Assembly: GCF_002000085.1 (NCBI RefSeq)
Contig: NZ_MUZU01000003.1
Coordinates: forward strand, 124,001 to 188,000
Direction of reading: 5' to 3'
Length of the DNA: 64,000 nucleotides
From: Pseudocolwellia agarivorans
GTDB taxonomy: Bacteria > Pseudomonadota > Gammaproteobacteria > Enterobacterales > Alteromonadaceae
In this document: positions 45,959 through 53,929 of the stretch, piece by piece
Numbering within the stretch: the stretch's first letter is position 1
Layout of the letters: each line of letters begins with the position of its first letter
Notes under the pieces: model-generated
Databases searched by the model: none
What the model was told of the DNA's origin: nothing
Seen by the model: only the letters and a program-made list of their open reading frames with translations
Position numbers and translations under genes: made by a program

Positions 45959-46272
45959 CATACACCAGCCTATTTATAGGGTTTGTCTTACAACTTACCG
46001 TCGCTCCAATATGTGCCGTCTTTTTTTTAATAAGCGCAATCATAATATCGAGTAAATTTTCTTTACCGAGTATTATTTTAGATATTCTACTCAATGTAGG
46101 AATTTATACATTCCCAATCTCATGGTTTTTAAGTTTCTATATGATGTACGATACCTATGTGCGGAGTAACGATACATATAATACGCTTTGGCACGCTTTT
46201 CCATTTGCTGTCGTTTTTATTAGCTCAATTTTGGTGGGGATATATATAAAATTTATGCGGACACCTAGGTAA
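45955..46272 (+). CDS. Small membrane protein in the DUF6795/lipase cassette
   Basis: The 105-residue protein has three hydrophobic helices (about 4-32, 38-62 and 78-98) and starts inside the end of the first DUF6795 gene (ATGA overlap), so it is translated with it. No family recognised. Its placement where the second copy instead has a lipase gene suggests that this is the partner of copy 1, perhaps a membrane immunity or a replaced effector. Confidence 0.65.
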   Translation: MTYTSLFIGFVLQLTVAPICAVFFLISAIIISSKFSLPSIILDILLNVGIYTFPISWFLSFYMMYDTYVRSNDTYNTLWHAFPFAVVFISSILVGIYIKFMRTPR

Positions 46273-46355
46273 CAAATTCAGTTTATTGATAGGCAAAAAC
46301 TATCTATCAACATGAAGATTTTATAGAAACTACCTCAGGTAAATCAGGTAAAATA

Positions 46356-46615
46356 AAGGAGGGGCATATTTACTTTTTTTGATCTCTCGGATAAAATATC
46401 GGCAAATATTCAGCAAGGATAGCAAATGAATAAACGCAGAAAACGCACATCTCTTTCTCGCCCTCGTTTTATCTTGTTATTACTTATTCCATGTATGCTT
46501 GCTTTTCCTATTATAAGTCAAGGAGTTGATATGTTCGGTTGGTTTAAAAAACAAGACGTATTTTTATGTTCTGAAGTCAATGGCATAGTCACCGAAAATG
46601 GTGAACCTGTTGCTA
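46356..46615 (+). repeat. 260-bp direct repeat, copy B
   Basis: Second copy of the leader and N-terminal coding block seen at 45241-45500, with only scattered substitutions (for example GGCGAG versus GGTGAA near the end). Together they imply a tandem duplication of the whole 1.1-kb unit, followed by divergence of the C-terminal coding parts. Confidence 0.9.
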
Positions 46616-47082
46616 GTATTGAGATTAAACGTTCGTTAATGTATATCGATGGCAAAGATCATATAGACACGGCTATTACGGATAATAAAGGGCATTTTTA
46701 TTTTCCGCAAAAGAGTATTCGCTCTTCCATTCCGAGCAAACCTTTTTCAGAAGACAGGGTATCGCAACACATTACTATTGATCGTGACGGAGCCCCAATC
46801 CCTCTCTGGATAGCAACTCAACGAGGTTATCATGAGATACCCGAATTCACTAAAAAACTCAATTTTTTGAATTGTGAATTAACTAACAGACGCGTTCGAT
46901 TTGATTTTAAAAATAATAACAATGAACATCTTAATCACGTAGCTTCAAGTATTTGCCGTTGGGATGAAGATTATACGCCTACTTGGCTTTATGGTGATGA
47001 TGGTGAAGAGCAATATCGTATCCATGATGGTGACTTTAATAAACTAACAGATCGATTTACAGGGAAGGCAGTTAAATTATGA
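46426..47082 (+). CDS. DUF6795 family membrane-anchored protein, copy 2
   Basis: The 218-residue paralogue of the 45311 gene is identical through about residue 62 and clearly related after that (KGHFYFPQKSIRSSIPSKPF, NFLNCELTNRRV, ASSICRWDEDY). It has the same N-terminal helix and the same internal ATG with AAGGAG. It overlaps the lipase start by 4 bp. The divergence in the middle and C-terminal parts is what a pair of cognate-specific immunity or adaptor proteins would show. Exact role unknown. Confidence 0.75.
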   Translation: MNKRRKRTSLSRPRFILLLLIPCMLAFPIISQGVDMFGWFKKQDVFLCSEVNGIVTENGEPVASIEIKRSLMYIDGKDHIDTAITDNKGHFYFPQKSIRSSIPSKPFSEDRVSQHITIDRDGAPIPLWIATQRGYHEIPEFTKKLNFLNCELTNRRVRFDFKNNNNEHLNHVASSICRWDEDYTPTWLYGDDGEEQYRIHDGDFNKLTDRFTGKAVKL

Positions 47083-48227
47083 ATGGAGTAATATCACCAA
47101 GCACAGCAGCGAGCGTTGCAGATAGAGTCTATGACATCAGAAAATCAGCCGATATTAATGGGGTATTTCATGATGACTTCCTTAATAACTTCAAAATCAC
47201 CAACAGCCAAATACAAGGCATAAGTGGTGGCTTAGTTAATCAGTTACTTAACCGCAGTACGGGGTTTGCGTTAACCGCAGAAGGCACTTCACCACAATTT
47301 AAAAAACACCATATTATTGGTGTTCGCGGGACTAAATTTTCCGCCCCTGCTGACTGGTTAACTAACTTAAACGTAGGAGTTACCCTTGGGCCTAAAAATT
47401 TAGCAGTACATGCTGGGTTTCATAAAGCATTCAGTAGTATGCGCCCTGCATTTAATCAATATATAACTCAACACAAACCCCGTTGCTTACATGTTGTTGG
47501 GCATAGTTTAGGTGGCGCTATTGCTGAATTAACGGCTATTTGGGCAAGTGAATCGGGCATTAAAACAAAGCTCTATACCTTTGGCTCCCCTCGTGTTGTA
47601 CTTCGAGATTCAGTTCATCGAGCAGCCATGAATATTGAGCACTACCGCGTAACTCATGGGGCAGATCCTGTACCTTGTGTGCCTACTTGGCCCTTTACTC
47701 ATACGGTAGGTGAATATCAAACCGCGATGAATGATGGTTCCTTTTTTGCCTTTTCAGCACACTCTATGGCAAAGTCAGCACCGGGTTATATCAATACAGT
47801 AGCAGCTTATAAAGATTATAAGAGTATGGGTAGCTCACTTAAAACCATGCATTATAGACACACAGTACTTAAATATGAACAACGTCATAACGCCTCATTC
47901 TCTAAGCGTTGGCAGCAAATTATTACTGATGCATTATTAACGCTATTAAAAACAACAGGGCAATATGGGTTTATTGCTGGACAAGCAGCTCTAGGTGTTG
48001 GCTTGTCGTTTTACGACATTCTCGCACGTTGTTTACATGAATCTATAGTTAAGTCTCCTGAAGTTGCCGAAGAATTAAGAGGGGTTTTAGGACACATGTT
48101 AGTGTTTGTAGGAAAAAGAACACAAGCGGTTACAGAAATGAGTGCTAAGTTTATTCGTTGGGTATTAGGTTTAATGATAAAAACCTTATATACCGCAGCA
48201 AAACAAGCGATTGACCGTGTTTTTTAA
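47079..48227 (+). CDS. Class 3 lipase-like protein, candidate secreted toxin
   Basis: A 382-residue alpha/beta hydrolase of the lipase_3 group: nucleophile elbow GHSLGG (Ser143), acid in HGADPVP (Asp196) and base in WPFTHTVGEY (His208). The last 100 residues are helical and hydrophobic (LLTLLKTTGQYGFIAGQAAL). No signal peptide is seen, which fits export by a type VI or similar system. Coupled by ATGA overlap to a membrane-anchored DUF6795 protein. Phospholipase activity against rival cells is the plausible role; no T6SS structural genes are in the window. Confidence 0.82.
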   Translation: MNGVISPSTAASVADRVYDIRKSADINGVFHDDFLNNFKITNSQIQGISGGLVNQLLNRSTGFALTAEGTSPQFKKHHIIGVRGTKFSAPADWLTNLNVGVTLGPKNLAVHAGFHKAFSSMRPAFNQYITQHKPRCLHVVGHSLGGAIAELTAIWASESGIKTKLYTFGSPRVVLRDSVHRAAMNIEHYRVTHGADPVPCVPTWPFTHTVGEYQTAMNDGSFFAFSAHSMAKSAPGYINTVAAYKDYKSMGSSLKTMHYRHTVLKYEQRHNASFSKRWQQIITDALLTLLKTTGQYGFIAGQAALGVGLSFYDILARCLHESIVKSPEVAEELRGVLGHMLVFVGKRTQAVTEMSAKFIRWVLGLMIKTLYTAAKQAIDRVF

Positions 48228-48270
48228 AGATACACTACATTGGTAATTAATACTTTTAACTATTAATGTG

Positions 48271-48306
48271 AAAAAATCCGATGAGCCTGAGCCCATCGGA
48301 TTTTTT
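48271..48306. terminator. Bidirectional terminator after the lipase gene
   Basis: AAAAAATCCGATG ... CATCGGATTTTTT is a 13-bp stem with flanking A- and T-runs in both directions, between the convergent lipase and CBM-PEBP lipoprotein genes. Confidence 0.9.
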
Positions 48307-48373
48307 ATTTCTACAAGTTATTTATATACAAGACAATTAACTATCTATGTCGCTAACTTATTAATCGGATAAC

Positions 48374-49948
48374 TTAGTAGTTTGCTAACTGAATATCGCC
48401 TTCGCCAATGGTATTACCGTCAGCATCTACTGCAAATATTTTAGCGGCATATCTATGTGTTTGGCTTGCTACAGAACACGGTGGTAAATACCCTAGAGAT
48501 GTCCAAGCACCAAAACCTTTGTTGTTTTGTACTAAGCGTGTGCCTGTTGGATAACCTGTATCAATATCGCCCGGAACTTTAATTAACGTCGCTTCTGTAC
48601 CGCCAGCATGCGTATAACCAATAATACCGTGGAAGCCTCCTGTTTCTTCACCTCTGAAATCTAGGTCGTTGTATTCAACCTGAAATTCAACTGTGCCAGC
48701 AGGTACGTTAGTTAAGCTCATTTCTGGTGTAGATCCGTCGCCGCCGTTTTTCTTACATTCTTGGCCTGCGGGTAATGTTACACCGTCCCAAATGGGATCA
48801 ACAAAACTTACATTCATTGTTACTAATGTTAGTTCTTCAATTACAGGATCGGTTTTGCCCGAAAGCTCGCCTGATATAACTAACGAGTACTCATCAATAC
48901 TTACCTGAGTCCCTACTGTTGGGGTGAATCCTCTAAACTCAGCAACCATAGGTGCAGGGCTGTCTTGAGAGAAACGTCTCCATGTTGTAGGAATGGTATA
49001 CGTGTTACTTACCGGATCTGAACCTGAAACGGTAAACTCTTTATATACCCATTGGTTATTTTCAGCTGCTGTAATAGTAGCTTCTAAAATAACACCAGCT
49101 GCTCTACGTGCGCCAATATTACCACCATCAATAGATGACTCAGGGTAAATACCATGTAATAAGGTGTAGTCTGCCGCGGTTTCTTGCGTCACTTTAACCC
49201 ATGCAGATATTTTAATTTGACGGCCTTGGTTTGGCGCTGTGCTTAATTGATCAAAAAAGTTAGCCTCGCTCCAATCACGGCTATTATTACTTAAGTCGTA
49301 ATTAAAACCGTTGTTAAATGCATTAGCGCCACCTGCCGTTTTATTCCATAAAATAGCATTACCAATAACGCCTTCGTTACTTAATGAAACTTCACCAAAC
49401 GCTGTACCGTTAATAGCGGTCCAAAGTGGGTCTAGTGTTGTAGTTTCAAAGTTAGCGTCTAATGTGTAAGTTGAGTCAACATCAGGTGCTGGTGTGTAAC
49501 ACGCTAAGTTTTCTTCAACGGTGTAAGTAAGTGTTTTTACATGCTCGTTGCTACCGTCGTTGTAAGTTGCAGTTACAATAATTTCTGTACCTGTAGTTAC
49601 GTCATTCGTAGCAATTAGTACACTTTCGTTACCATTAGCTTTTACTTCAGAGTTAGCAACTACATTACCGCCTGTAGCAATGCTAAAGGTTACATCGTAT
49701 TCAGCAACAAAACTTTCGCCTTCAATAGGGCTAGCGACTAATTGAATAGGTGTACATGAAGGAATAGTTTTGTTTGTTACGCCGCCATCTAGTTGTAATA
49801 CATTAACAACGGGTGTTTCAGGCTCAGTAGGCGCTGGTGGTGTTACGGGTACTTCCGGAGTCTCAGGTTCAACAATTGAATCGGATGTTGATGAGCCGCC
49901 ACAAGCGACTAACGTTAAAGCAACTAAGCTTACAATTATTTTTTTCAT
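48374..49948 (-). CDS. Lipoprotein fusing a carbohydrate-binding-like domain to a PEBP domain
   Basis: The 524-residue protein opens with a lipoprotein signal (LVAC, Cys16) and a Pro/Glu/Thr-rich linker (about 25-48). An Ig-like segment follows (about 50-150), then a CBM4_9-like beta-sandwich (about 160-360, with KISAWVKVTQETAADY and DEYSLVISG). It ends with a PEBP/YbhB-like domain (about 375-524: STPEMSLTNVPAGTVEFQVEY, GGFHGIIG, FGAWTSLGYLPPC, THRYAAKIFAVD). The PEBP part is a close relative of the stand-alone protein encoded at 50307. Likely outer-membrane or surface. The domain combination is new to me. Confidence 0.8.
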   Translation of the reverse strand: MKKIIVSLVALTLVACGGSSTSDSIVEPETPEVPVTPPAPTEPETPVVNVLQLDGGVTNKTIPSCTPIQLVASPIEGESFVAEYDVTFSIATGGNVVANSEVKANGNESVLIATNDVTTGTEIIVTATYNDGSNEHVKTLTYTVEENLACYTPAPDVDSTYTLDANFETTTLDPLWTAINGTAFGEVSLSNEGVIGNAILWNKTAGGANAFNNGFNYDLSNNSRDWSEANFFDQLSTAPNQGRQIKISAWVKVTQETAADYTLLHGIYPESSIDGGNIGARRAAGVILEATITAAENNQWVYKEFTVSGSDPVSNTYTIPTTWRRFSQDSPAPMVAEFRGFTPTVGTQVSIDEYSLVISGELSGKTDPVIEELTLVTMNVSFVDPIWDGVTLPAGQECKKNGGDGSTPEMSLTNVPAGTVEFQVEYNDLDFRGEETGGFHGIIGYTHAGGTEATLIKVPGDIDTGYPTGTRLVQNNKGFGAWTSLGYLPPCSVASQTHRYAAKIFAVDADGNTIGEGDIQLANY

Positions 49949-50107
49949 AGTTCTTCTTTTTTAAATGAGTTATTAACGGGCATATAACCCGCCAAAATAT
50001 GGCTTACGTTAAATTTTGCCCGAATAAAAGCTCTCAGCCTATTCAATAAAATAGGCTAAGTCGCTCAAAATTACGGTGAGTCATACCAAAGAGGTTTGGC
50101 ACCTGAA

Positions 50108-50305
50108 TAACCTGAGTTCGGCTTAATAAATGTTCTTCTAGCGGCTATTTTTACTTACTTCGGCGTTAAATTTACTTGCAATAGGCCAGCTATTGACGCG
50201 TAAATTTGCCTTGAATTAAGTAAAAATATCAAGCTAGAAACAAGTCGAAATTTTAATGTTTATTTTTTCAAATAGTTAACTACTTATTAAACTGAACTCT
50301 GTTAA
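50108..50305. mobile_element. MITE-like element, copy 2 (about 198 bp), with a 104-bp inner palindrome
   Basis: Terminal inverted repeats of 22 bp (17 matching; TAACCTGAGTTCGGCTTAAT and its partner ending at 50305) resemble those of the element at 43211-43406. Inside, bases 50136-50239 form a long imperfect palindrome (TTCTAGC ... GCTAGAA at its ends, AAATTTAC ... GTAAATTT inside) that can fold into one hairpin. The right end touches the stop codon of the PEBP gene at 50307. No coding capacity. It fills most of the 49949-50306 gap; a smaller hairpin AGCCTATT ... AATAGGCT lies at 50037-50058. Confidence 0.7.
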
Positions 50306-50306
50306 A

Positions 50307-50840
50307 TTAGTATTTCGCTAGTTGAATTTTTCCTTCAGCAAGCTGCTTACCATTTACGTCTATAGCAAATACTTTTGCTTCGTAGGTGTGAGTTTGTTTC
50401 TTTGTAGAGCATGGAGGCATGTAGCCTTTATGTATTTTCCATGCACCAAAGCCACGGTTAGCTTTAACTAAGCGAGTGCCTTGTGGGTAACCTGTTACAA
50501 TATCGCCCGGAACAGAAATTAAAGACGCTTTGTTTCCACCGGTATGTGTATGACCCACAACGCCATGAAAACCACCTTTTCCGCCTTCCCAACTGATATC
50601 ACTATATTCAACTTGTAGCTCTACAGTGCCTGTTGGAACATTACTTACTGTCATTGCAGGTGTAGAACCTTTACCACCATTCTTTTTACATTGTTGCCCT
50701 GCTGGAAGCTTTATACCGTTCCAAGCAGAATCAGCAAAGCTAACGCTTAAAGCCGGTGCTTCGCTGCTATTAGCAACATCATTGCTTGCGCATGCACTTG
50801 TTAATGCAATAACAGCCAATAAACTCAGTGTTTTTTTCAT
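50307..50840 (-). CDS. PEBP-like (YbhB/RKIP-type) lipoprotein
   Basis: The 177-residue protein has a lipoprotein signal (LTSAC, Cys17) followed by a single phosphatidylethanolamine-binding-protein-like domain: KGSTPAMTVSNVPTGTVELQ, GGFHGVVGHTH, RGFGAWKIHKGYMPPC and THTYEAKVFAID line up with the YbhB/YbcL fold. It is a close paralogue of the C-terminal domain of the protein encoded at 48374, from which a MITE-like element separates it. Function unknown; the domain has an anion pocket that could bind a phosphate or a sugar acid. Confidence 0.85.
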   Translation of the reverse strand: MKKTLSLLAVIALTSACASNDVANSSEAPALSVSFADSAWNGIKLPAGQQCKKNGGKGSTPAMTVSNVPTGTVELQVEYSDISWEGGKGGFHGVVGHTHTGGNKASLISVPGDIVTGYPQGTRLVKANRGFGAWKIHKGYMPPCSTKKQTHTYEAKVFAIDVNGKQLAEGKIQLAKY

Positions 50841-50930
50841 ATTGAAATCCTATTAATTTTATTTTTGATCAAATGTTTCAAGCATATATTTATGCGTTAT
50901 ATGTTTGAAAAACTCGTATTTTAAAATTAT

Positions 50931-50964
50931 AACCAACTGAATTAATGAGCTAATTCAGTTGGTT
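50931..50964 (-). terminator. Terminator of the dmp-like operon
   Basis: A perfect 14-bp stem, AACCAACTGAATTA / TAATTCAGTTGGTT, with a 6-base loop lies 10 bp beyond the tautomerase stop, followed on the minus strand by ATAATTTTAAAA. It marks the end of the nine-gene operon. Confidence 0.85.
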
Positions 50965-50973
50965 TAGGATGTT

Positions 50974-51165
50974 TTACTTTCTTACGTCCTCAAACAGCTC
51001 TCCGCCAATACCCCAGTTCTCTTTTGGAACTTCTCTAATGAGTACACGAACAGCCTGTTTAGGCGCGCCTAAGCTTTCACAAATTGCATTAGTTACATTA
51101 GCAATTAAGGCTTTTTTCATTTCTTTACTTCGACCTTCAACAATTGAAATTTCAGCAATAGGCAT
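50974..51165 (-). CDS. dmpI: 4-Oxalocrotonate tautomerase (DmpI-type)
   Basis: It interconverts 2-hydroxymuconate and its keto form (4-oxalocrotonate), the entry to the decarboxylating branch of meta-cleavage. The 63-residue protein aligns over its whole length with classical 4-OT. After Met removal the catalytic Pro1 heads PIAEISIVEGR, with Arg11 and Arg39 conserved. Position 50, Phe in the Pseudomonas enzyme, is Trp here (ENWGIGGEL). It is the last gene of the operon, 2 bp after the decarboxylase gene. Confidence 0.93.
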   Translation of the reverse strand: MPIAEISIVEGRSKEMKKALIANVTNAICESLGAPKQAVRVLIREVPKENWGIGGELFEDVRK

Positions 51166-51167
51166 GG

Positions 51168-51935
51168 TTATGCTCCTACTTTAAAGCCGACACTGCCTAA
51201 AGATTGAAATTGAGTTTCAATACTTTGGCCCGGCGCTAAAGCAATAGCTGCCGTAGCACTACCGGCTAAAACAATATCGCCAGCGTATAGTTTTTCACCT
51301 GCAGACGCGACAACACGTGCTGCTGAAACTAATGAACGGATAGGGTCACCTAAAATGGCCGCGGTAGACCCTACTTCAGCTGCGTGGCCGTTAACGGTCA
51401 TCACAATACCTAAGTTACGAAAGTCTGTTTCTTTAGGAAACCAATTGCCTAATACAAAACCTGACGACGATGAGTTATCGGCAACTACATCACCTAAATC
51501 AAACTTAAAGTTATCGTAACGTGAATCAATAATTTCCATCGCTGGAGCAATAGCTTCAACCGCAGCAAGTGCTTCGGCTGGTGTTACGTCGCCCGATAAA
51601 TCAGTTTTCAATAAAAATGCAATTTCAGGCTCTACACGAGGATGAATATAGTTAGCTAACGAAATTATGCCTCCATCTTCAACTCGCATGGTATTGGTTA
51701 AACGTCCCCAAATAAGGTCGTGTACACCCATTTGGATCATTTTAGCTCGGCTAGTAAAACCCATTTTAATACCAACACGCTTTTCGCCACGTGCGTAACG
51801 ACGTTGCATAGACAGCGCTTGAACTGCGTATGCTTCATCAATCGAAAGAGGTTTTTCTGTCGAAAATTGTTTAATAGCACTGGCTGTTCTTGCGCCTTCG
51901 TCAACAATTTCAGCTATTTTTGCAAGATCACTCAT
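51168..51935 (-). CDS. dmpH: 4-Oxalocrotonate decarboxylase (DmpH-type)
   Basis: It removes CO2 from the keto form of 2-hydroxymuconate to give 2-oxopent-4-enoate (2-hydroxypenta-2,4-dienoate). The 255-residue protein of the MhpD/FAH-like fold has GIKMGFTSRAKMIQMGVHD and IHPRVEPEIAFLL, the variant typical of decarboxylases rather than hydratases. Metal ligands are expected at the Glu residues of VEPEIAF. In Pseudomonas the DmpH decarboxylase works as a complex with the DmpE hydratase, whose gene lies two genes upstream here. 1 bp separates it from the aldolase gene. Confidence 0.9.
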   Translation of the reverse strand: MSDLAKIAEIVDEGARTASAIKQFSTEKPLSIDEAYAVQALSMQRRYARGEKRVGIKMGFTSRAKMIQMGVHDLIWGRLTNTMRVEDGGIISLANYIHPRVEPEIAFLLKTDLSGDVTPAEALAAVEAIAPAMEIIDSRYDNFKFDLGDVVADNSSSSGFVLGNWFPKETDFRNLGIVMTVNGHAAEVGSTAAILGDPIRSLVSAARVVASAGEKLYAGDIVLAGSATAAIALAPGQSIETQFQSLGSVGFKVGA

Positions 51936-51936
51936 C

Positions 51937-52965
51937 TTACGATTCCTTACTGTTTAATAAATCTAAAGCCACATCAACAATCATATCTTCTTGGCCGCCT
52001 ACCATTTTACGAGCACCTAATTCGATAAGAATATCTCGTGTGTCTACACCATAAATTTTAGAGGCTTTTTCAGCATGACGAAGGAAGCTAGAATAAACAC
52101 CGGCATAACCTAACGAAAGGCTTTCGCGGTCAACTCGCACTGGGCGATCTTGTAATGGACGAACTTGATCATCTGCCGCGTCCATTAATTTAAATAAGTC
52201 GCAACCTGTTTCAATATTCATACGGTTAAGTACGGCAATTAATACTTCTAATGGGGCATTACCTGCGCCTGCACCGTTACCAGCTAATGAAGCGTCTACT
52301 CGTACAGCACCTTCACGTATGGCAGCAACAGAGTTAGCTACCCCTAGTGATAAGTTGTGATGGGTATGAATACCAATTTCAGTATTAGCATTAAGTTCTG
52401 CACGTAATAGTTTAACGCGTGCTGTTACATCGTCGGGCAATAAATAACCTGCGCTATCAACCACATAAACACATTCTGCGCCGTAACTTTCCATTAACTT
52501 AGCTTGAGTCAGTAATTGCTCAGGCGTGATCATGTGCGACATCATTAAAAAGCCACAAGTGTCCATACCTAAATGTCGTGCGGCTTCAATGTGCTGTTTT
52601 GAAATGTCGCCTTCAGTACAATGCGTTGCGACACGAATTGATCGAGCGCCAGCGCTATAAGCTGCTTTTAAATCGCTAATAGTCGCGATGCCCGGAATTT
52701 GTAAAATAGTAACGCGTGAATGGTCAACAACATCAGCCACGGCTGATATCCATTCAAGATCTGAATGACTACCAAAACCGTAGTTGAATGAACTCCCCGC
52801 TAAGCCGTCACCATGGGTAATTTCAATAGCATCAACTTTTGCTTCATCTAACGATTTAGCAATAGACTGAACGGTGTCTAAGTCAAATTGATGACGTACG
52901 GCATGCATACCGTCACGTAATGTTACGTCTTGAACATAAAGTTTATTAGGATTTGAAATACTCAT
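51937..52965 (-). CDS. dmpG: 4-Hydroxy-2-oxovalerate aldolase (DmpG/MhpE-type)
   Basis: It splits 4-hydroxy-2-oxovalerate into pyruvate and acetaldehyde. The 342-residue protein belongs to the HMGL-like family: [14 protein letters not shown] (Arg17, Asp18, His21) and [11 protein letters not shown] (His200, His202) supply the catalytic and metal residues at the positions known for DmpG/BphI. It channels acetaldehyde straight to DmpF, encoded immediately upstream with 1 bp between them. Close relatives accept longer aldehydes, so cleavage of other 4-hydroxy-2-oxo acids is possible. Confidence 0.95.
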   Translation of the reverse strand: MSISNPNKLYVQDVTLRDGMHAVRHQFDLDTVQSIAKSLDEAKVDAIEITHGDGLAGSSFNYGFGSHSDLEWISAVADVVDHSRVTILQIPGIATISDLKAAYSAGARSIRVATHCTEGDISKQHIEAARHLGMDTCGFLMMSHMITPEQLLTQAKLMESYGAECVYVVDSAGYLLPDDVTARVKLLRAELNANTEIGIHTHHNLSLGVANSVAAIREGAVRVDASLAGNGAGAGNAPLEVLIAVLNRMNIETGCDLFKLMDAADDQVRPLQDRPVRVDRESLSLGYAGVYSSFLRHAEKASKIYGVDTRDILIELGARKMVGGQEDMIVDVALDLLNSKES

Positions 52966-52966
52966 C

Positions 52967-53923
52967 TTAAACCGCCTTATTGTTCTGGTTGGAATGATTC
53001 AGTTTAATGTCTACCCAACGTTCAGCAGTCGATTTAGCCGCTGAAGTCATAATGTCTAAATTTCCAGCATAAGCTGGTAGGTAATGTGCCGCGCCTTCAA
53101 CTTCTAAAAAGATGGTTGTTTTTAGGCCTGTCATTAACCCTTTACCCGGAATATTTACTGGTGCGTCAGCAGTAATATGCTCAAACTGTACCTCTTGCTT
53201 TAATCGGTAACCCGGCACATAGCTTTGTACTTTTTCAACCATGTCGTGCACGCTTTGTCGAATAGCGTCTTCATCACCACCTTGCGATAAAGTAAATACG
53301 GTATCGCGCATCATTACGGGCGGCTCTGCTGGATTCATAATGATAATAGCTTTACCAATTTCAGCGCCACCAATAAGCTCAATCGCTTTAGAAGTAGTTT
53401 CAGTAAATTCATCAATATTAGCGCGTGTACCCGGACCTGCTGATTTAGACGAAATTGAAGCAACAATTTCACCATAAATAACTTTATCAGTTGCTTGGCT
53501 TACCGCAGCAACCATAGGAATAGTGGCTTGTCCGCCACAGGTCACCATGTTTACGTTTGGCGCATCAATGTTTTTATCAAGGTTTACAACCGGAATGGTA
53601 TACGGGCCAATCGCCGCAGGTGTTAAATCAATAACCTTTTTACCGTCAGCTTGTAAACGCTCGTTATGATATTTATGAGCGCCTGCCGATGTGGCATCAA
53701 ATACCACTTTAATATCGTCGTAACACGGTAATTTAGTTAAACCTTCTAACCCTTCATGCGTAATAGCTACACCCATTCGACTGGCACGAGCTAAACCGTC
53801 TGATTCTGGGTCTATACCGACCATAGCGGCCATTTCTAAATTAGTAGAGTCGCGCAATATTTTGATCATAAGATCGGTACCAATGTTACCTGACCCTATG
53901 ATGGCTACTTTAGTTTTCATCAT
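52967..53923 (-). CDS. dmpF: Acylating acetaldehyde dehydrogenase (DmpF/MhpF-type)
   Basis: It oxidises acetaldehyde with NAD and CoA to acetyl-CoA in a complex with the aldolase. The 318-residue protein has the NAD motif [12 protein letters not shown] (residues 8-19) and the catalytic Cys129 in [13 protein letters not shown]. The first ATG is 53923; the second, 3 bp later, has better spacing to AGGAG. The gene lies 6 bp after the hydratase gene and 1 bp before the aldolase gene. Confidence 0.95.
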   Translation of the reverse strand: MMKTKVAIIGSGNIGTDLMIKILRDSTNLEMAAMVGIDPESDGLARASRMGVAITHEGLEGLTKLPCYDDIKVVFDATSAGAHKYHNERLQADGKKVIDLTPAAIGPYTIPVVNLDKNIDAPNVNMVTCGGQATIPMVAAVSQATDKVIYGEIVASISSKSAGPGTRANIDEFTETTSKAIELIGGAEIGKAIIIMNPAEPPVMMRDTVFTLSQGGDEDAIRQSVHDMVEKVQSYVPGYRLKQEVQFEHITADAPVNIPGKGLMTGLKTTIFLEVEGAAHYLPAYAGNLDIMTSAAKSTAERWVDIKLNHSNQNNKAV

Positions 53924-53929
53924 CAGCTC

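Noticed and set aside
45241-46615. CRISPR or other short regularly spaced repeats
   Set aside because: The only strong repeats in the window are two copies of a 260-bp coding duplication and dispersed MITE-like elements; no spaced 25-40-bp array exists.
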